The position numbers were made by a program, and so were the translations under genes. From positions 55,729,246 to 55,793,245 of the forward strand of contig OV277866.1 in the NCBI GenBank assembly GCA_922989275.2: DNA of 64,000 nucleotides, in the 5' to 3' direction. Shown piece by piece: positions 53,606-63,624 of the stretch; position 1 is the stretch's first letter; every line of letters starts with the position of its first letter. Source of the DNA: Gari tellinella (Eukaryota > Mollusca > Bivalvia > Cardiida > Psammobiidae). The notes under the pieces are model-generated. The model saw only the letters and a list, made by a program, of their open reading frames with translations, ran no database searches and was not told the origin of the DNA.

Positions 53606-56600
53606 CTGAAATAGACAAGAGTATATTATATAGAATCAACCTACAGTGAAAACTCTACCAAACCACTCCATCCTAACCAAAATATCAGGGTCCAAGGTTA
53701 TGAAGCGTTTAAGCTGAGTCAGAGTGTGTTCTCAAGCATTTGATTGGTCAGATTTCAGCCTAGGCTCAAATCTGACCAATCAAATGCTTGAGAACGACTT
53801 TTGACTCAACTGAAAAGCTTTATAACCTTGGACCTTGGTCTAAAGAAGTTTCCAGATAATAGGTTTAGTGATAATCTTAACCAATTATTCCATTAATATA
53901 CCATTTTAGGTCTCTAATTTATTCCTCCACTAAAGAGAATAGTTCCACTTCATACAGTTATGAATACACACCATGAAAAATATTTTCTTTATCCTAGCAG
54001 ATGGTAGCTTATTTTGCTAAAAGCTGGCTGAAAGTAAAGCAAAGCAAAATATGCCTTAAGGTGCATTCTGCTTTACTTTCAACCTGTTTTAAAGCAAACA
54101 TTTGTCTTAAATACTGAAAAAAAGCTACGGGGAATGGGTTGTTTAAATTGAATTGGAGTGATGGATGGATGGATGAGTTGGGTTTAACAGCATTGCGACA
54201 CAAAACAGGTTATATAGTACCGATGAATGATGAGGGTTGATGAGATGAGATAATGATGATTTCAGGAAGATAATTTCAGCTAATCTCATTCCTTGTGAAG
54301 CAGCACATGGGATCAGAACCAATTACCTGCCATCCTTTTAGTTCTTGGCAGAGAGGATAAACTCATTCAAATAAATGGGAACATTCCCTATGACAGTTAA
54401 GCCCCAGAACCACAAGAAGATAGGAAGGTCTCTGGGGAAGTTGAATTGGAAGTTCAAGCAAGGTGATAGCTTACAGCAGAATAAACAGTAATGGAGAAAG
54501 TTCCTTAAGGAGCATTCTTCTATACTTTCTGCCTGCTTTAACCCATAAATACGCCTTTTTTACGACTTTAATTATTCCTCCACTAATGGAAATAGTTCCT
54601 ATTTATACAGTCAGGAATATGCAGCATAAGAAACATTTTCTTCATTTTAGCAGATGATAGCTTAAAGCAGGCTGTAAGTAAAGCAGAATGCGCTTTAAGC
54701 GCATTCTGCTTTACTTACAACCTGCTTTAAGTAGTTACCAATTTTCAAAACTAGAAAAAGGCTATGGGGTAATGGGTTGGGATTGTTGAACAGTTGAACA
54801 AGTAGACTGTGTGTATGGGACCGAAATATTTGTCCAGTGTTCAGAGACTTCCAGTCTTGCAGTGCAACCCATTACCCCATAGCCTGTTTCTAATTTTGAA
54901 GACAGATGACCACTTAAAGCAGGTTCAAAGTTAAGCAGAATGGTGCATTTTGCTTTACTTTCAGCTTCCTTAACCATTTGAGCCCTAGTGACACATATAT
55001 GCGTCTTTTACCAAAAGAGTACCGTGAAGAGTACACTTGTCCTATGCAAACAGTGAAGTCCCTGGTCAGAGGGCTCCTGCAGGAGCCCTCTGATCAGGGT
55101 CTTCACTGTTTGTCATAATGCAAAACATTCACAAAAACAACCCTGAAAAGTCAGAAATGGACTAGACTAAAATAGAAACTGGGATTGTCCATTTAAAGTT
55201 TCAGGGAAGTAAGAGTTAAGCTAGGTTGTAAAAATATTTCTTACAGTACACATCCATGACTGTACAAATTGGAACTATTTTTTTCAGTGGATGAATAAAT
55301 GAAAGGCGTAAAAAGCCATACCTTATAAAATAAGTAGTAATGGGTGAAGTGTTTACTCTGTACCATATATGGGTTTAGCTATGACTTGCATGGAATTAAA
55401 TCTCAACATATCATCAGACAGTATGATTCCACAAATCCACTTATCATGTTCCAATCAGAGGGAAATTGATCTGCTAACTATAGCTGAGATTATGGCTAAA
55501 GCCTGCAGTATACCGATAATGACTGAGAATTGTGCAACCCTTATCTACATACTGAATATTAATCTGTCTCATTCTGTTGTCGGATAACAGCATGCATTGA
55601 CTGATATTTTGTCTGACAGACAGAATTAACTCTTTGAATGCTGGGTAAATTTTGTTTTTGATCTGCAACCATTGTCGTCTGCTACCGTTCTAAAAATAGA
55701 ATTTTCAAATTTTCTTTTTAAAACAAAGTCGGAGTGCCAAAGAGTTTGGATCCTGATGAGACGCCACGTTATGTGGCGTCTCATCAGGATCCAAACTGTT
55801 TGCAAATGTTATCATGGTATTGCCGCTAGCATACTAAAAGTTGATGACATTCTTCTTTATCTAGGATTGAAAGGTTTTGATGAACTATTCTTTAGCCCAG
55901 ATAACACAACGACAAGTTTTTCTGCTTTACTTTCAACTTGCTGTAATCTTTCCCTCCCTGAAACTTCAAATGGACAACTCAAGTTATCAATTCAGTCTAG
56001 TAAGGACTAATATTACATGTAGTTATTAAGGATTTTTTGGTCAATGTGTTGTGATCTGGGTCTTTACTGTTTGCATAGAACAAGATACTGTTCACAGGAA
56101 CACTTGTTTATCAAGGACAAATATGTGTGACTAGGGTTTAAAGGGATAAGCTTTCACCTGTCTTAACTCTTTGCCCCTAGCGGCAGATATACCTGCCATA
56201 GTGATTATCTCTGCAAACAGATTGGATCCAGATGAGACGCCGTGTTACGTCCCATCAGGATCCAAACTGTTTGCCATTCTGACACTTAATTAAAAGAAAT
56301 TTTGAAAATTCTAATTTTAGAACGATAGCAATTGACAAATTGTTGCAGACGAAAAAATTACCCAGCATGCAAAGAGTTAATTATGGATAATATGCCTGCT
56401 GTGAGAGACTATAATGTCAATTCTTTATTCTGTTAGTAATAAATATAAATACATAAATATGTAGCATGCATATAAGTGTCTCCAAAGATAAGAAGTGTCT
56501 GCCTTCATTATAAAACTTGGTTAATCCTCACTCAATCTGAATGAGAATAAGGTCATGGCTGCCCATTATTGTTCACCTAAGTTGCAGTGATATATTGATA

Positions 56601-59600
56601 AGGAGTTATCTAAACAAGAGGGTCTACAGTGTTTGCATTTGACAAGTGTTTTCTTCACAAGTGCACTGTTTGTGAAAGGATGAGTGTACTAGGCTCTAGA
56701 ACTCAATTGAATTATTGTTTAACCCTTTACTCCATTGCCAGTTTTTAGTTTTGGATATAGGTGACCACTTAAAGCAGGTTGAAAGTCAAGCAGAATGTGC
56801 CTTTAGGCACATTCTGCTTTACTTTCAGCCTGCTTTAAGCTACCATCTGCTGGAATATAGAAAATATTTCTTATGATACATATTCATGGCTGTATAAAGT
56901 TTAACCCTTAGCCCGCCAAATAAATTGTTGTCTGCTATATTTCTCGTCTGCTTCAAGTTTCAAAGTGCTTCAAAGTTGCTCAAAATTGCTGAAAATGTTG
57001 TCCGAGTCTCAAACAGCTTGGATCCGGATGAGACGCCGAGTTACTCGGCGTCTCATCCGGATCCAAGCTGTTTGCACATGGAGCTATAGTCGTGAGTGGC
57101 AGGCTAAGGGTTAAACTGTTTTCTTTAGTGGAGGAATTAAGTAAAGTCTTGTCAAATTGTGTACCTATGGAGTAAAGGGTTAAACAAAATGGTCTACACT
57201 GTTTGTATAGGACAAGACTTCATGCTCACTATGAAGGATGACTTAACTCCTCGCTAGGACCCAACACAAGTTTGACTGTAAATATACTCACTGAGTTGTC
57301 TTTCTTGGAGAGGGTTTTCTCCTTTCTGTAGTATCCAGAAAGTCGTCTAGCATTGTACTAGCTATCTCCTTACTGACTGCAGATCGACACACGCGCCGTG
57401 TATCAACCTTCCCATCTGATCTCGGTTCACCATCATCTCCAGAAATATCTTCATCTTCCACATCATCAACATGTTTTGTCAGTCTTTTGTTTATTTCTTT
57501 CATGTGTTTACTATTTATTCTATCAATTGATAGTTTAGCTTTTTTTCTTGGAGATTCTTCCACGTCAATAGACAGAGATTCATAATCATCATAGTTATCA
57601 ACTTCCATCTTAGGGCAGACACTGCCAAGAGTTTCTGATATGTCAAGATTAGAAGCTTCTTGACTAACACGTTTCATTCTTCTCGGTGAAGTCTTGTGCT
57701 TTGCTTTTGTGGAGATTTCCTTAGTTTTAGTATTTTTTTCTTCTGTTTGTAGAGTTTCAATCAGATCTGATTTTCCTGCCTGAAATATCATACAGTGGAG
57801 AAGGGGTTATTCTTTCAGTGAATTAACCCATTATCTCATAAATACGCCTTTTTACACCTCTAGTTTATTCATCCATTGAGGAAAATAGTTCCAATTTAGA
57901 CAGTTATGAATATGAACCATCAGAATTTTTTTATATTCTAGCAAATTTTTGCTTAAAGCAGGCTAAAAGAAAAGCAGAATGTGCCATAAGGCGCATTCTG
58001 CTTTACTTTTTACCTGCTTTAAGTGGCCACCTATCTTCAATACTAGAAACAGGCTATGGGGTAATGGGTTAATCATGTTTGTCATAAAAGGCTTTTTTCG
58101 TTTGCAAACAGTTTGGAGTCAGATCAGACACCCAGTAATCCGGTGTTTGATCAGGCTCCAAACACTTTGCCACTCAAATAAAAAATAAATCTGTAGAAAT
58201 TTATTTCAAAACGTCATTTTCTGCATTTCATTAAAAAAGTGTATGCATTTTGTTTGCTTATAAACAGGAAAGAATTACATCTTCTCCACTGTACATAAGT
58301 TATTGTATTACAAGTGGATGCTCAAAGCAGACAAACAGTAAAGCAGAAATGATCTTACACAGTCAGTGTTTTTGTTTTTAACCCATTACCCCATAAATAT
58401 GCCTTTCTACACCTTTAATTTTTTCATCCACTAAAGAAAATGGTTCAAATTTATAAAGTCATGAATGTATATCATAAGAACCATTTTCTACATTAGTAGA
58501 TGGTAACTTTAAACAGGCTAAAAGTAAAGCAGAATGTATAGAATTCTGCTTTACTTTCAACCTGCTTTAAGCAGTCACATATCTTTAAAGCTAGAAATGG
58601 TCTATTGGTTAACCCTTTCACTGCTATTTTGAAGTTTTTAAAAAAAAAAATCTTTAGAACAATACCTACCTTGGCATCCCAAGTCAAAAGCAATAGCAAC
58701 TCTAAGTAAATTCCTTAGCATGAGAAGTATAATAAAGCCAAATGCTAAATATATATAGGTGATTTACCTGTTTCAGTATTTCTGTTGCCATTTCTACCAG
58801 TTCTTTCTCAGACATAACATACACACTTGTCCTGTAAAGTCAAATACATGTATAGAGAAAAACCCAGTGTACAGTAAAATCTTTCTAAGAAGCTGGACAA
58901 CAAAAGACAGGTGGGTGCTTAACTTTTATCCTACATTAATCTGCCACCTGTTACTAACTGGTTTAGATACCAAAATTGTTGTTTTAAATGTGTCCCGTTT
59001 AGAGAAGTTCCATTGTACATGAGGAAATTGTGTTATACTAAGACATTAGAATTCATAGTGTTTTTTCTCTCTCCAATTTAGCAAGTTAAGATCAGTTAAA
59101 CATTTTCATAGCCTCCATCCAGTGTTTGAGACATGGTTTATAAAAGTAAATCAGCCTAAATAGATGTTTTCTTTTGATCTGGGTCTAAGTTATTAACATA
59201 GGACAAAGGTACTCTTCACAAGTACAATCTTTGCAACTGACAAGTATATTAGTCGCTAGAGTTCAATGAGTTAATGTTCAAGCAGCAGTATTCCAGTTAT
59301 AGAAAAACGGTGTCTACTTGAGGCAAATAGACTGCCACCGCACTTTGATAGCAGAAAAAAAGATTAACCCATTACTCCATAGATAAGCTTTTTAACAAAT
59401 TTAATGTATTCCTCCACTCAAGAAAAGAGTACTATTATATACCATCATGAATATGTATAGGTTAAACCATGGTTGTGAGCGAATAAACGATATAGTTCGA
59501 GGGGGCGTAGCCCCGAGAACTATGTCGTTTATTCGCGTGCAACCATGGTCTAACCTATTTAGCACTGGCTTGGGCTCGAGGAAAACAAGAAGACCCTTCG

Positions 59601-62600
59601 TTTCTGCTTTTTGTTTTAGAAGAAAATGTAATTTTATTTGTAATATTTTACTCAAATTGAAAAGTTATTTCAATGTGTAGTTTGAGATATTAAGCAGGCT
59701 TTAAAACCAACATAAATAACGCTTATTGAAGCTTTATATGTAAGCACAATTCATTATTAACATGACGTTATCAAGCGAGTGCAGTTCCCCTCCGAGCTCA
59801 GCTGTTGAGTAAAGAGAATCTAGACATGCATATCCCGGTTTTTACATCTACAGCTGAAACAATGCATATATCTAGGTACAAAGGGATGGGGTAGATCTAG
59901 ATCTATTATTGATACTGTGGAATTACCGTATTGCTTTAGTTTGAATCCTTGATCTGGTGTTTATTCCGATTATTTATCGTTAACCTACAGTGCAGGCAAA
60001 AGGTTTTCGCGGTGGTCCGCTTGGAGGATTGCTAGGTTTGTGACTTCAAATTGCCTGGTGATGACGGAAGCATTGAATAAGTGAACAGTGTGTTAGTTAT
60101 TTCATGGTTTTGTAAAATAAACGATATATTCACAGATTTTTGAGACATCTGATTGGCCGAGAGCTCCAAGCCATGCGCTAAGTATCCTAAGAAATATTTT
60201 CTGTATTCTAGCAGGCTGAAAGTAAGGCAGAATGCGCCTTAAGGCGCATTCTGCTTTACTTTCAACCTGCTTTAAGTGGTCACCTATCTTCAAAACTAGA
60301 AACAGGCTATGAGGTAAAGGATTAAAATATAGTCTTACCTAACTTTTTTCTCTGACACAGAGGACCCAGTAGATAAGTTTGAGTTCAGTGATGATTTGGA
60401 TGACCCACTATCTCCCCGTGACATCATCCACTTGGGTAGGTCACGTGACACCAGACTGTGACCAGTATGACTGCTAGAGGTGATGGCTGGACTGGTTCCT
60501 GATTTATCACCACAGGCCAGTTTAACAGGGGACACTGCACTGCCAGATTCACCAACTTTCTTTGCCTTTGTTGTATACAGCTTCTGGTATCTATAAATAG
60601 TGGAAGAAAATATAATCATATGCAATGAAATTTAACCTATTACCCCATAAATACGCCTATTTACGCCTTTAATTTAGTCCTCCACTGAAGAAAATAGATC
60701 CAATTTATACATTCATGAATATGTACCACAATAAATATTTTCTATATTCTAGCAGAGGGTAGCTTAAAGCAGGCTGAAAGTAAAGCAGAATGTGCCTTTA
60801 GGTGCATTCTGCTTTTCTTTCAACCTGCTTTAAGTAGCAACCTATCTTCAAAACTAGAAACAGGATATGGGGTATTTCCAAACTTTAACCCAGAGTCTGA
60901 GGTCAAGGTCACAGGGGTCAAAATTTCACATGAATGAAAAGTCTTATCCCAAAGAATGTGTGAAGCAAGTATGACAGCAATAGGCAGAAAGTATAGACAT
61001 TATGATCATTTTCTTGAAACTGCTAATGTGAACAGGAATGGCAACAAGAATGCCAATGCCTATGACCGGGTGACAACATAAGCTCTTTTGAACATTCGTC
61101 GGGCGGGCTATGAACTACTGGTTTTGAAAATGTTGAAGATCTGTTCAAATTTGAATGAGTGTCAAGCTTTTGTGATATTCTAGTGACAGAATGTAACAGA
61201 ATCCAAACCATTTGCAAATTTGGGATACTGGGGCCAAGTCAGTACAGGGGCTAACATCAGGCTCCATACTTAAAGAGCATTTGAAATGAGTCTGAGATCA
61301 TTCTCAAGCATTTGATTGGTCAGATTTGAGCTTATGCTCAAATCTGACCAATCAAATGTTTGAGAATGAACTCAAGACACAACTCAACATTTTTCAAGCA
61401 AGGACCTGGACCTACCTTTCTACTATCTCCCAGTCTTGAGCAAACAAGAACTCTGATCTTCCGTAGCCAAGTGACCTGTGAATACTTCCAGCTTTAAACT
61501 TGTCTGCTCTTGTATACAGAGGAATCATGGCCGAGTCATGCCGTTCTTTCTCTAGCTCTATAATCAGCTGTTGTAACATCTCTGGTATGGGTGGAATAAC
61601 TGCAGCATGGCTGGACGTAACCTGTGAATAACAGATAATCATCACTATTACTGAAATAACAAAACTAGCACAGAATAAATTCACTCTATAGGAAATGTCA
61701 CAAACTTTGTACAGTGGAGAATCTGTTATTCTTTCCCAATAAACGCGTTTACGCTAAAACTATTATTTGCAGTGCAAACAGTTTGGAGCCAGATCAGACG
61801 CCGGGTAACCCGGCATCTGATCAGGCTCCAAACTGTTTGCCACCAAGATAAACATGAACTATCAGAATTGTCCAAAAGTTGTTCTTTTCTACGTTTAAGT
61901 GCTTTGCGGTTGCGTACGTTTGCGTTTAAACGGGAAAGAATAACAGAGTCTCCACTGTACCCTTGTCACTGCAACATAAGATTTAGGTCAGATGCAGCAG
62001 ACAAAGAATTGTAAGATGTAACACCTGATAGGTGACATGTATATATTTATTGCTTTTCATGTTTATTGAAGCTTTTTGAAAATAATTTTCTTCCAGAACA
62101 GACAGTTTCTTCAGGTTAGGGTCAGCACATTTTTCTTATTAGACCTGTTTAACATGAGTATGTACCCTTTCAAGTAGAAATTTTCCTAATTTCATTAGCC
62201 TATATAACAGTTCATATGATAGATTTATCTATATTTATATCGTTTCAAAAACATACATGAGTACAAACTATTTTACAGATCACATCAATTGTCTTACCAA
62301 AGATGGGTGTTTTATAAGCCTTGAAGCCTGAAAAGATAATACAAAGCATTCATTTTAAAATAGTACATACTCTGATAATAATATCATCTATATACTGTTT
62401 GCTAAATATATTCATGTCCTCATTAATTGCCAAGTCTAACTAGAGAAATATAGCTAAAGCAATGTCTATTTAAGATGTTGCATGGTTGGCTGGACATACA
62501 GATGAAAATGCCAAAACTCTTGATGCCCCAGATGGTGGGCTTGGAACCCTCTGATTTGGGTCTTCATTGTTTGTATAGAATATGTTAACTCTGCTCAGGT

Positions 62601-63445
62601 ACACTGTTTGTAAAGGATGGGTATTCAATGAGTTAAACCTAGCTTGATGATAACCCCTTAGTGGCTTTACCCCATAGCCTGTTTCTAATTTCAAAGACCG
62701 GTGACCACTTAAATCTTTCAGTGCCAAATTAATCTTGAATTTTTACCCCTTCACAGTAACTTTGTCGTCTGCTTCAATAGTGTTATCGGCAAGATTGTTT
62801 CATTGTTTCAAAGTTAGATTAAACGAAATAAGACTTAAGAAATATAGAAACTAGTGCTAAACAGTTTTCATCCTGATCAGACTCCATGTTACATGGCATC
62901 TGATCAAAATCAAAACTGTTTGCAAAGTCGCCTTTTGGCACTGTGGGCAGTGAAAGAGTTAAAGCATGTTGAAAGTAAAGTAGAATGTGTCTTAAGGCAC
63001 ATTTTGCATTACTTTCAACCTGTTTTAAGCTACAATCTTCTAGGATATAGGAAACATTTCTTATGTTGCACATTCATTACTATTTTCTGCAGAGGAGGAA
63101 TTAACCCTTAGCCTGTCATTCACGACTATAGCTCCATATGCAAACAGCTTGGATTCGGATGAGACGCTGAGTAACTCGGCGTCTCATCCGGATCCAAGCT
63201 GTTTGACACTCGGACAACATTTTCAGCAATTTTGAGCAACTTTGAAACTTGAAGCAGACGAGAAATATAGCAGACGATAATTTTTTTGGCGGGCTAAGGG
63301 TTAATTAAATGGGCAAAAAGGCATATCAATTGAGCAAGGTGTTAACTGCTGAGCAGGTAAAACATTTAGCTACCTTCACATGTCTGACCCCTGCTCTCTC
63401 TGCCATCTTCATATGGGCTGTGGTCTCATACATGTAGACAGAATG
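53446..63445 (-). CDS. Unrecognised lysine/serine-rich, probably nuclear protein (7 exons, 5' end off window)
   Basis: Exons in transcript order 63,374-63,445; 62,298-62,327; 61,416-61,621; 60,339-60,590; 58,768-58,831; 57,292-57,779; 53,446-53,605. All join in phase with GT-AG introns to at least 423 residues and a TGA. The first three exons encode the most conserved-looking part (HSVYMYETTAHMKMAERAGV; PEMLQQLIIELEKERHDS; GYGRSEFLFAQDWEIVERYQ), probably folded and helical. Then follow a Ser/Gly-rich linker, a short helix (SEKELVEMATEILKQ), and a charged tail with clusters such as SPRRMKR and SPRKKAK that look like nuclear localisation signals and proline-directed phosphorylation sites, ending RPPPDLSVLDDIFL. 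I do not recognise the family. A chromatin, DNA-repair or cell-cycle role would fit the composition but is only inference. Confidence 0.75.
53687..53835. mobile_element. Fold-back family I copy
   Basis: GGTCCAAGGTTATGAAGCGT at the left, AAGCTTTATAACCTTGGACC at the right, with a near-perfect long hairpin around GATTGGTCAGATTTCAGCC. Confidence 0.85.
53877..54140. mobile_element. MITE family A copy
   Basis: TTAACCAATTATTCCATTAA at the left, CTACGGGGAATGGGTT at the right, core palindrome with an extra AGCAAAGCAA stutter. A short GGAT simple repeat follows at about 54,160. Confidence 0.7.
54538..54779. mobile_element. MITE family A copy
   Basis: Begins TTAACCCATAAATACG (shortened left end) and ends CTATGGGGTAATGGGTTG. 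It directly follows a core-like arm CTTTCTGCCTGCTTTAA, so it may be nested in an older, truncated copy. Confidence 0.7.
54864..55349. mobile_element. MITE family A copy split by a family C copy
   Basis: Left half AACCCATTACCCCATAGCCT to TTTCAGCTTCC; right half GCTAGGTTGTAAAAATATTT to GTAGTAATGGGTGAAG. They join at the same core-flank TTAA used in the copy at 38,851. Confidence 0.8.
54970..55219. mobile_element. MITE family C copy nested in family A
   Basis: TTAACCATTTGAGCCCTAGT ... CAGGGAAGTAAGAGTTAA, exactly 250 bp like the copy at 30,453, TTAA at both junctions, perfect core CAGAGGGCTCCTGCAGGAGC. Confidence 0.9.
55626..55838. mobile_element. MITE family E copy
   Basis: TTAACTCTTTGAATGCTGGG at the left. 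Perfect core GGATCCTGATGAGACGCCAC and complement within CAAAGAGTT...AACTGTTTG. The right end has no TTAA. Confidence 0.7.
55948..56150. mobile_element. Degenerate MITE family C copy
   Basis: Contains TCCCTGAAACTTCAAATGGA, GATCTGGGTCTTTACTGTTT and CTAGGGTTTAAAGGG, matching the outer parts of family C; the left core arm is gone. Confidence 0.5.
56163..56380. mobile_element. MITE family E copy
   Basis: TTAACTCTTTGCCCCTAGCG ... CCCAGCATGCAAAGAGTTAA with TTAA at both ends (218 bp). Core GGATCCAGATGAGACGCCGT with a shortened right arm. Confidence 0.8.
56719..57183. mobile_element. MITE family A copy split by a family B copy
   Basis: TTAACCCTTTACTCCATTGC ... CCTATGGAGTAAAGGGTTAA. The interruption is in the right half, after GCTGTATAAAG. 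Confidence 0.85.
56901..57114. mobile_element. MITE family B copy nested in family A
   Basis: TTAACCCTTAGCCCGCCAAA ... GGCAGGCTAAGGGTTAA, 214 bp, TTAA at both junctions. Perfect core CAAACAGCTTGGATCCGGAT and complement around CGAGTTACTCG. Confidence 0.9.
57292..57779 (-). CDS. Unknown gene, exon 6 of the visible seven
   Basis: Minus-strand acceptor tgatatttcag, donor ACTCA/gtgagt. 162 codons plus two bases: AGKSDLIETLQTEEKNTKTK at the start, acidic DDYESLSIDVEESPRKKAKL, DVEDEDISGDDGEPRSDG, and MLDDFLDTTERRKPSPRK at the end. Confidence 0.8.
57791..58293. mobile_element. MITE family G copy split by a family A copy
   Basis: TACAGTGGAGAAGGGGTTAT at the left, GAATTACATCTTCTCCACTG at the right, decayed core GGAGTCAGATCAGACACCC. 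It starts 12 bp from the acceptor end of the exon at 57,779. Confidence 0.75.
57823..58072. mobile_element. MITE family A copy nested in family G
   Basis: TTAACCCATTATCTCATAAA ... CTATGGGGTAATGGGTTAA, 250 bp, TTAA at both junctions, core palindrome GTGCCATAAGGCGC. Confidence 0.85.
58378..58612. mobile_element. MITE family A copy
   Basis: TTAACCCATTACCCCATAAA at the left, degraded right end GGTCTATTGGTTAA. The core is short: AAAGCAGAATGTATAGAATT. Confidence 0.75.
58768..58831 (-). CDS. Unknown gene, exon 5 of the visible seven
   Basis: 64 bp. Minus-strand acceptor ctttacag, donor CAG/gtaaatc. One base completes Arg, then TSVYVMSEKELVEMATEILK Q. Found from splice phase; too short for simple frame searches. 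Confidence 0.7.
58870..59019. mobile_element. Family F-like MITE, shortened
   Basis: TACAGTAAAATCTTTCTAAG at the left and GAGAAGTTCCATTGTA at the right. Core palindrome reduced to ACAGGTGGGTGCTTAA/TCTGCCACCTGT. Confidence 0.5.
59364..60325. mobile_element. MITE family A copy split by a 727-bp insertion
   Basis: Left part TTAACCCATTACTCCATAGA to CATGAATATGTA; right part TCCTAAGAAATATTTTCTGT to CTATGAGGTAAAGGATTAA, with core GCGCCTTAAGGCGC. Ends 13 bp before the donor of the exon at 60,339. Confidence 0.75.
59458..60184. mobile_element. Unclassified insertion with terminal fold-back
   Basis: Starts with a fold-back (59,458-59,559): TAGGTTAAACCATGGTTGTG paired with its near complement around GGGGGCGTAGCCCC. 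AATAAACGATATA occurs near both ends in direct orientation. GTA flanks both junctions as a possible 3-bp target duplication. No coding frame. Confidence 0.5.
60339..60590 (-). CDS. Unknown gene, exon 4 of the visible seven
   Basis: Minus-strand acceptor ctatttatag, donor GTTAG/gtaaga. Starts with the last base of Arg then YQKLYTTKAKKVGESGSAVS; Ser/Gly-rich to SVSEKKV. It carries the end of the conserved-looking WEIVERYQKLY segment. Confidence 0.8.
60632..60873. mobile_element. MITE family A copy
   Basis: TTAACCTATTACCCCATAAA at the left, GGATATGGGGTATTTCC at the right (terminus broken). Core GTGCCTTTAGGTGC. Confidence 0.75.
61260..61410. mobile_element. Fold-back family I copy
   Basis: GATTGGTCAGATTTGAGCTT paired with CTCAAATCTGACCAATC; outer GAGTCTGAGATCATTCTCAA. 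It ends 5 bp before the donor side of the exon at 61,416. Confidence 0.8.
61416..61621 (-). CDS. Unknown gene, exon 3 of the visible seven
   Basis: Minus-strand acceptor ttattcacag, donor GAAAG/gtaggt. Encodes VTSSHAAVIPPIPEMLQQLI through LYTRADKFKAGSIHRSLGYG to DWEIVE. Hydrophobic/charged periodicity suggests a folded helical region. Confidence 0.8.
61710..61959. mobile_element. MITE family G copy, complete
   Basis: TACAGTGGAGAATCTGTTAT ... ATAACAGAGTCTCCACTGTA. Core GGAGCCAGATCAGACGCCGG. Carries the uninterrupted GTTTAAAC site. Confidence 0.9.
62298..62327 (-). CDS. Unknown gene, exon 2 of the visible seven (10 codons)
   Basis: Minus-strand acceptor atcttttcag, donor TTTG/gtaagac. Encodes ASRLIKHPSL in phase 0. 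A micro-exon supported only by consensus splice sites and phase. Confidence 0.55.
62709..62962. mobile_element. TTAA MITE (family E type) nested in family A
   Basis: After TTAA: ATCTTTCAGTGCCAAA; before the right TTAA: TTTGGCACTGTGGGCAGTGA. Core CAGTTTTCATCCTGATCAGA and complement. It sits at the left core-flank TTAA (GACCACTTAA-AGCATG). Confidence 0.8.
63101..63304. mobile_element. MITE family B copy nested in family A
   Basis: TTAACCCTTAGCCTGTCATT ... GGCGGGCTAAGGGTTAA, 204 bp, TTAA at both junctions. It is the opposite orientation of the copy at 56,901, with the same core. Confidence 0.9.
63374..63445 (-). CDS. Unknown gene, first visible exon
   Basis: Minus-strand acceptor tatttccag, donor AAG/gtagct. 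24 codons HSVYMYETTAHMKMAERAGV RHVK; the other two frames contain stops. Upstream exons must lie beyond the window. Confidence 0.65.
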
Positions 63446-63475
63446 CTGGAAATATATAAACACAACAGACATAAA

Positions 63476-63612
63476 TACAGTGAAACCTATCTATTACCAC
63501 TACTAAAAAGTACTACTTGATTTCATTAAATACAGATGACAGCTTAAAGCAAGGTGAATGTAAAACAGAAAGAGAGCTTTCTGTTTTACGTTCACCTTGC
63601 TTTAAGCAGTAC
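63476..63612. mobile_element. Truncated MITE family F copy
   Basis: TACAGTGAAACCTATCTATT at the left and core ACAGAAAGAGAGCTTTCTGT with GCAAGGTGAATGTAAAAC arms; the right third is missing. Confidence 0.65.
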
Positions 63613-63624
63613 TTACTTTACTAC

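Larger units (their letters stand above)
62667..63346. mobile_element. MITE family A copy carrying two different nested MITEs
   Basis: Pieces: 62,667-62,709 (TTTACCCCATAGCCTGTTTC), 62,962-63,101 (GCATGTTGAAAGTAAAG core to GCAGAGGAGGAA) and 63,304-63,346 (TTAAATGGGCAAAAAGGC). Removing the two guests and one TTAA each gives a normal family A order. Confidence 0.8.

Noticed and set aside
61023..61217. 64-residue minus-strand frame as an additional exon of the unknown gene
   Set aside because: The exons at 61,416-61,621 and 60,339-60,590 already join in perfect phase, and the frame lies in repeat-like intron sequence (AGGTCAAGGTCACAGGGGTC).
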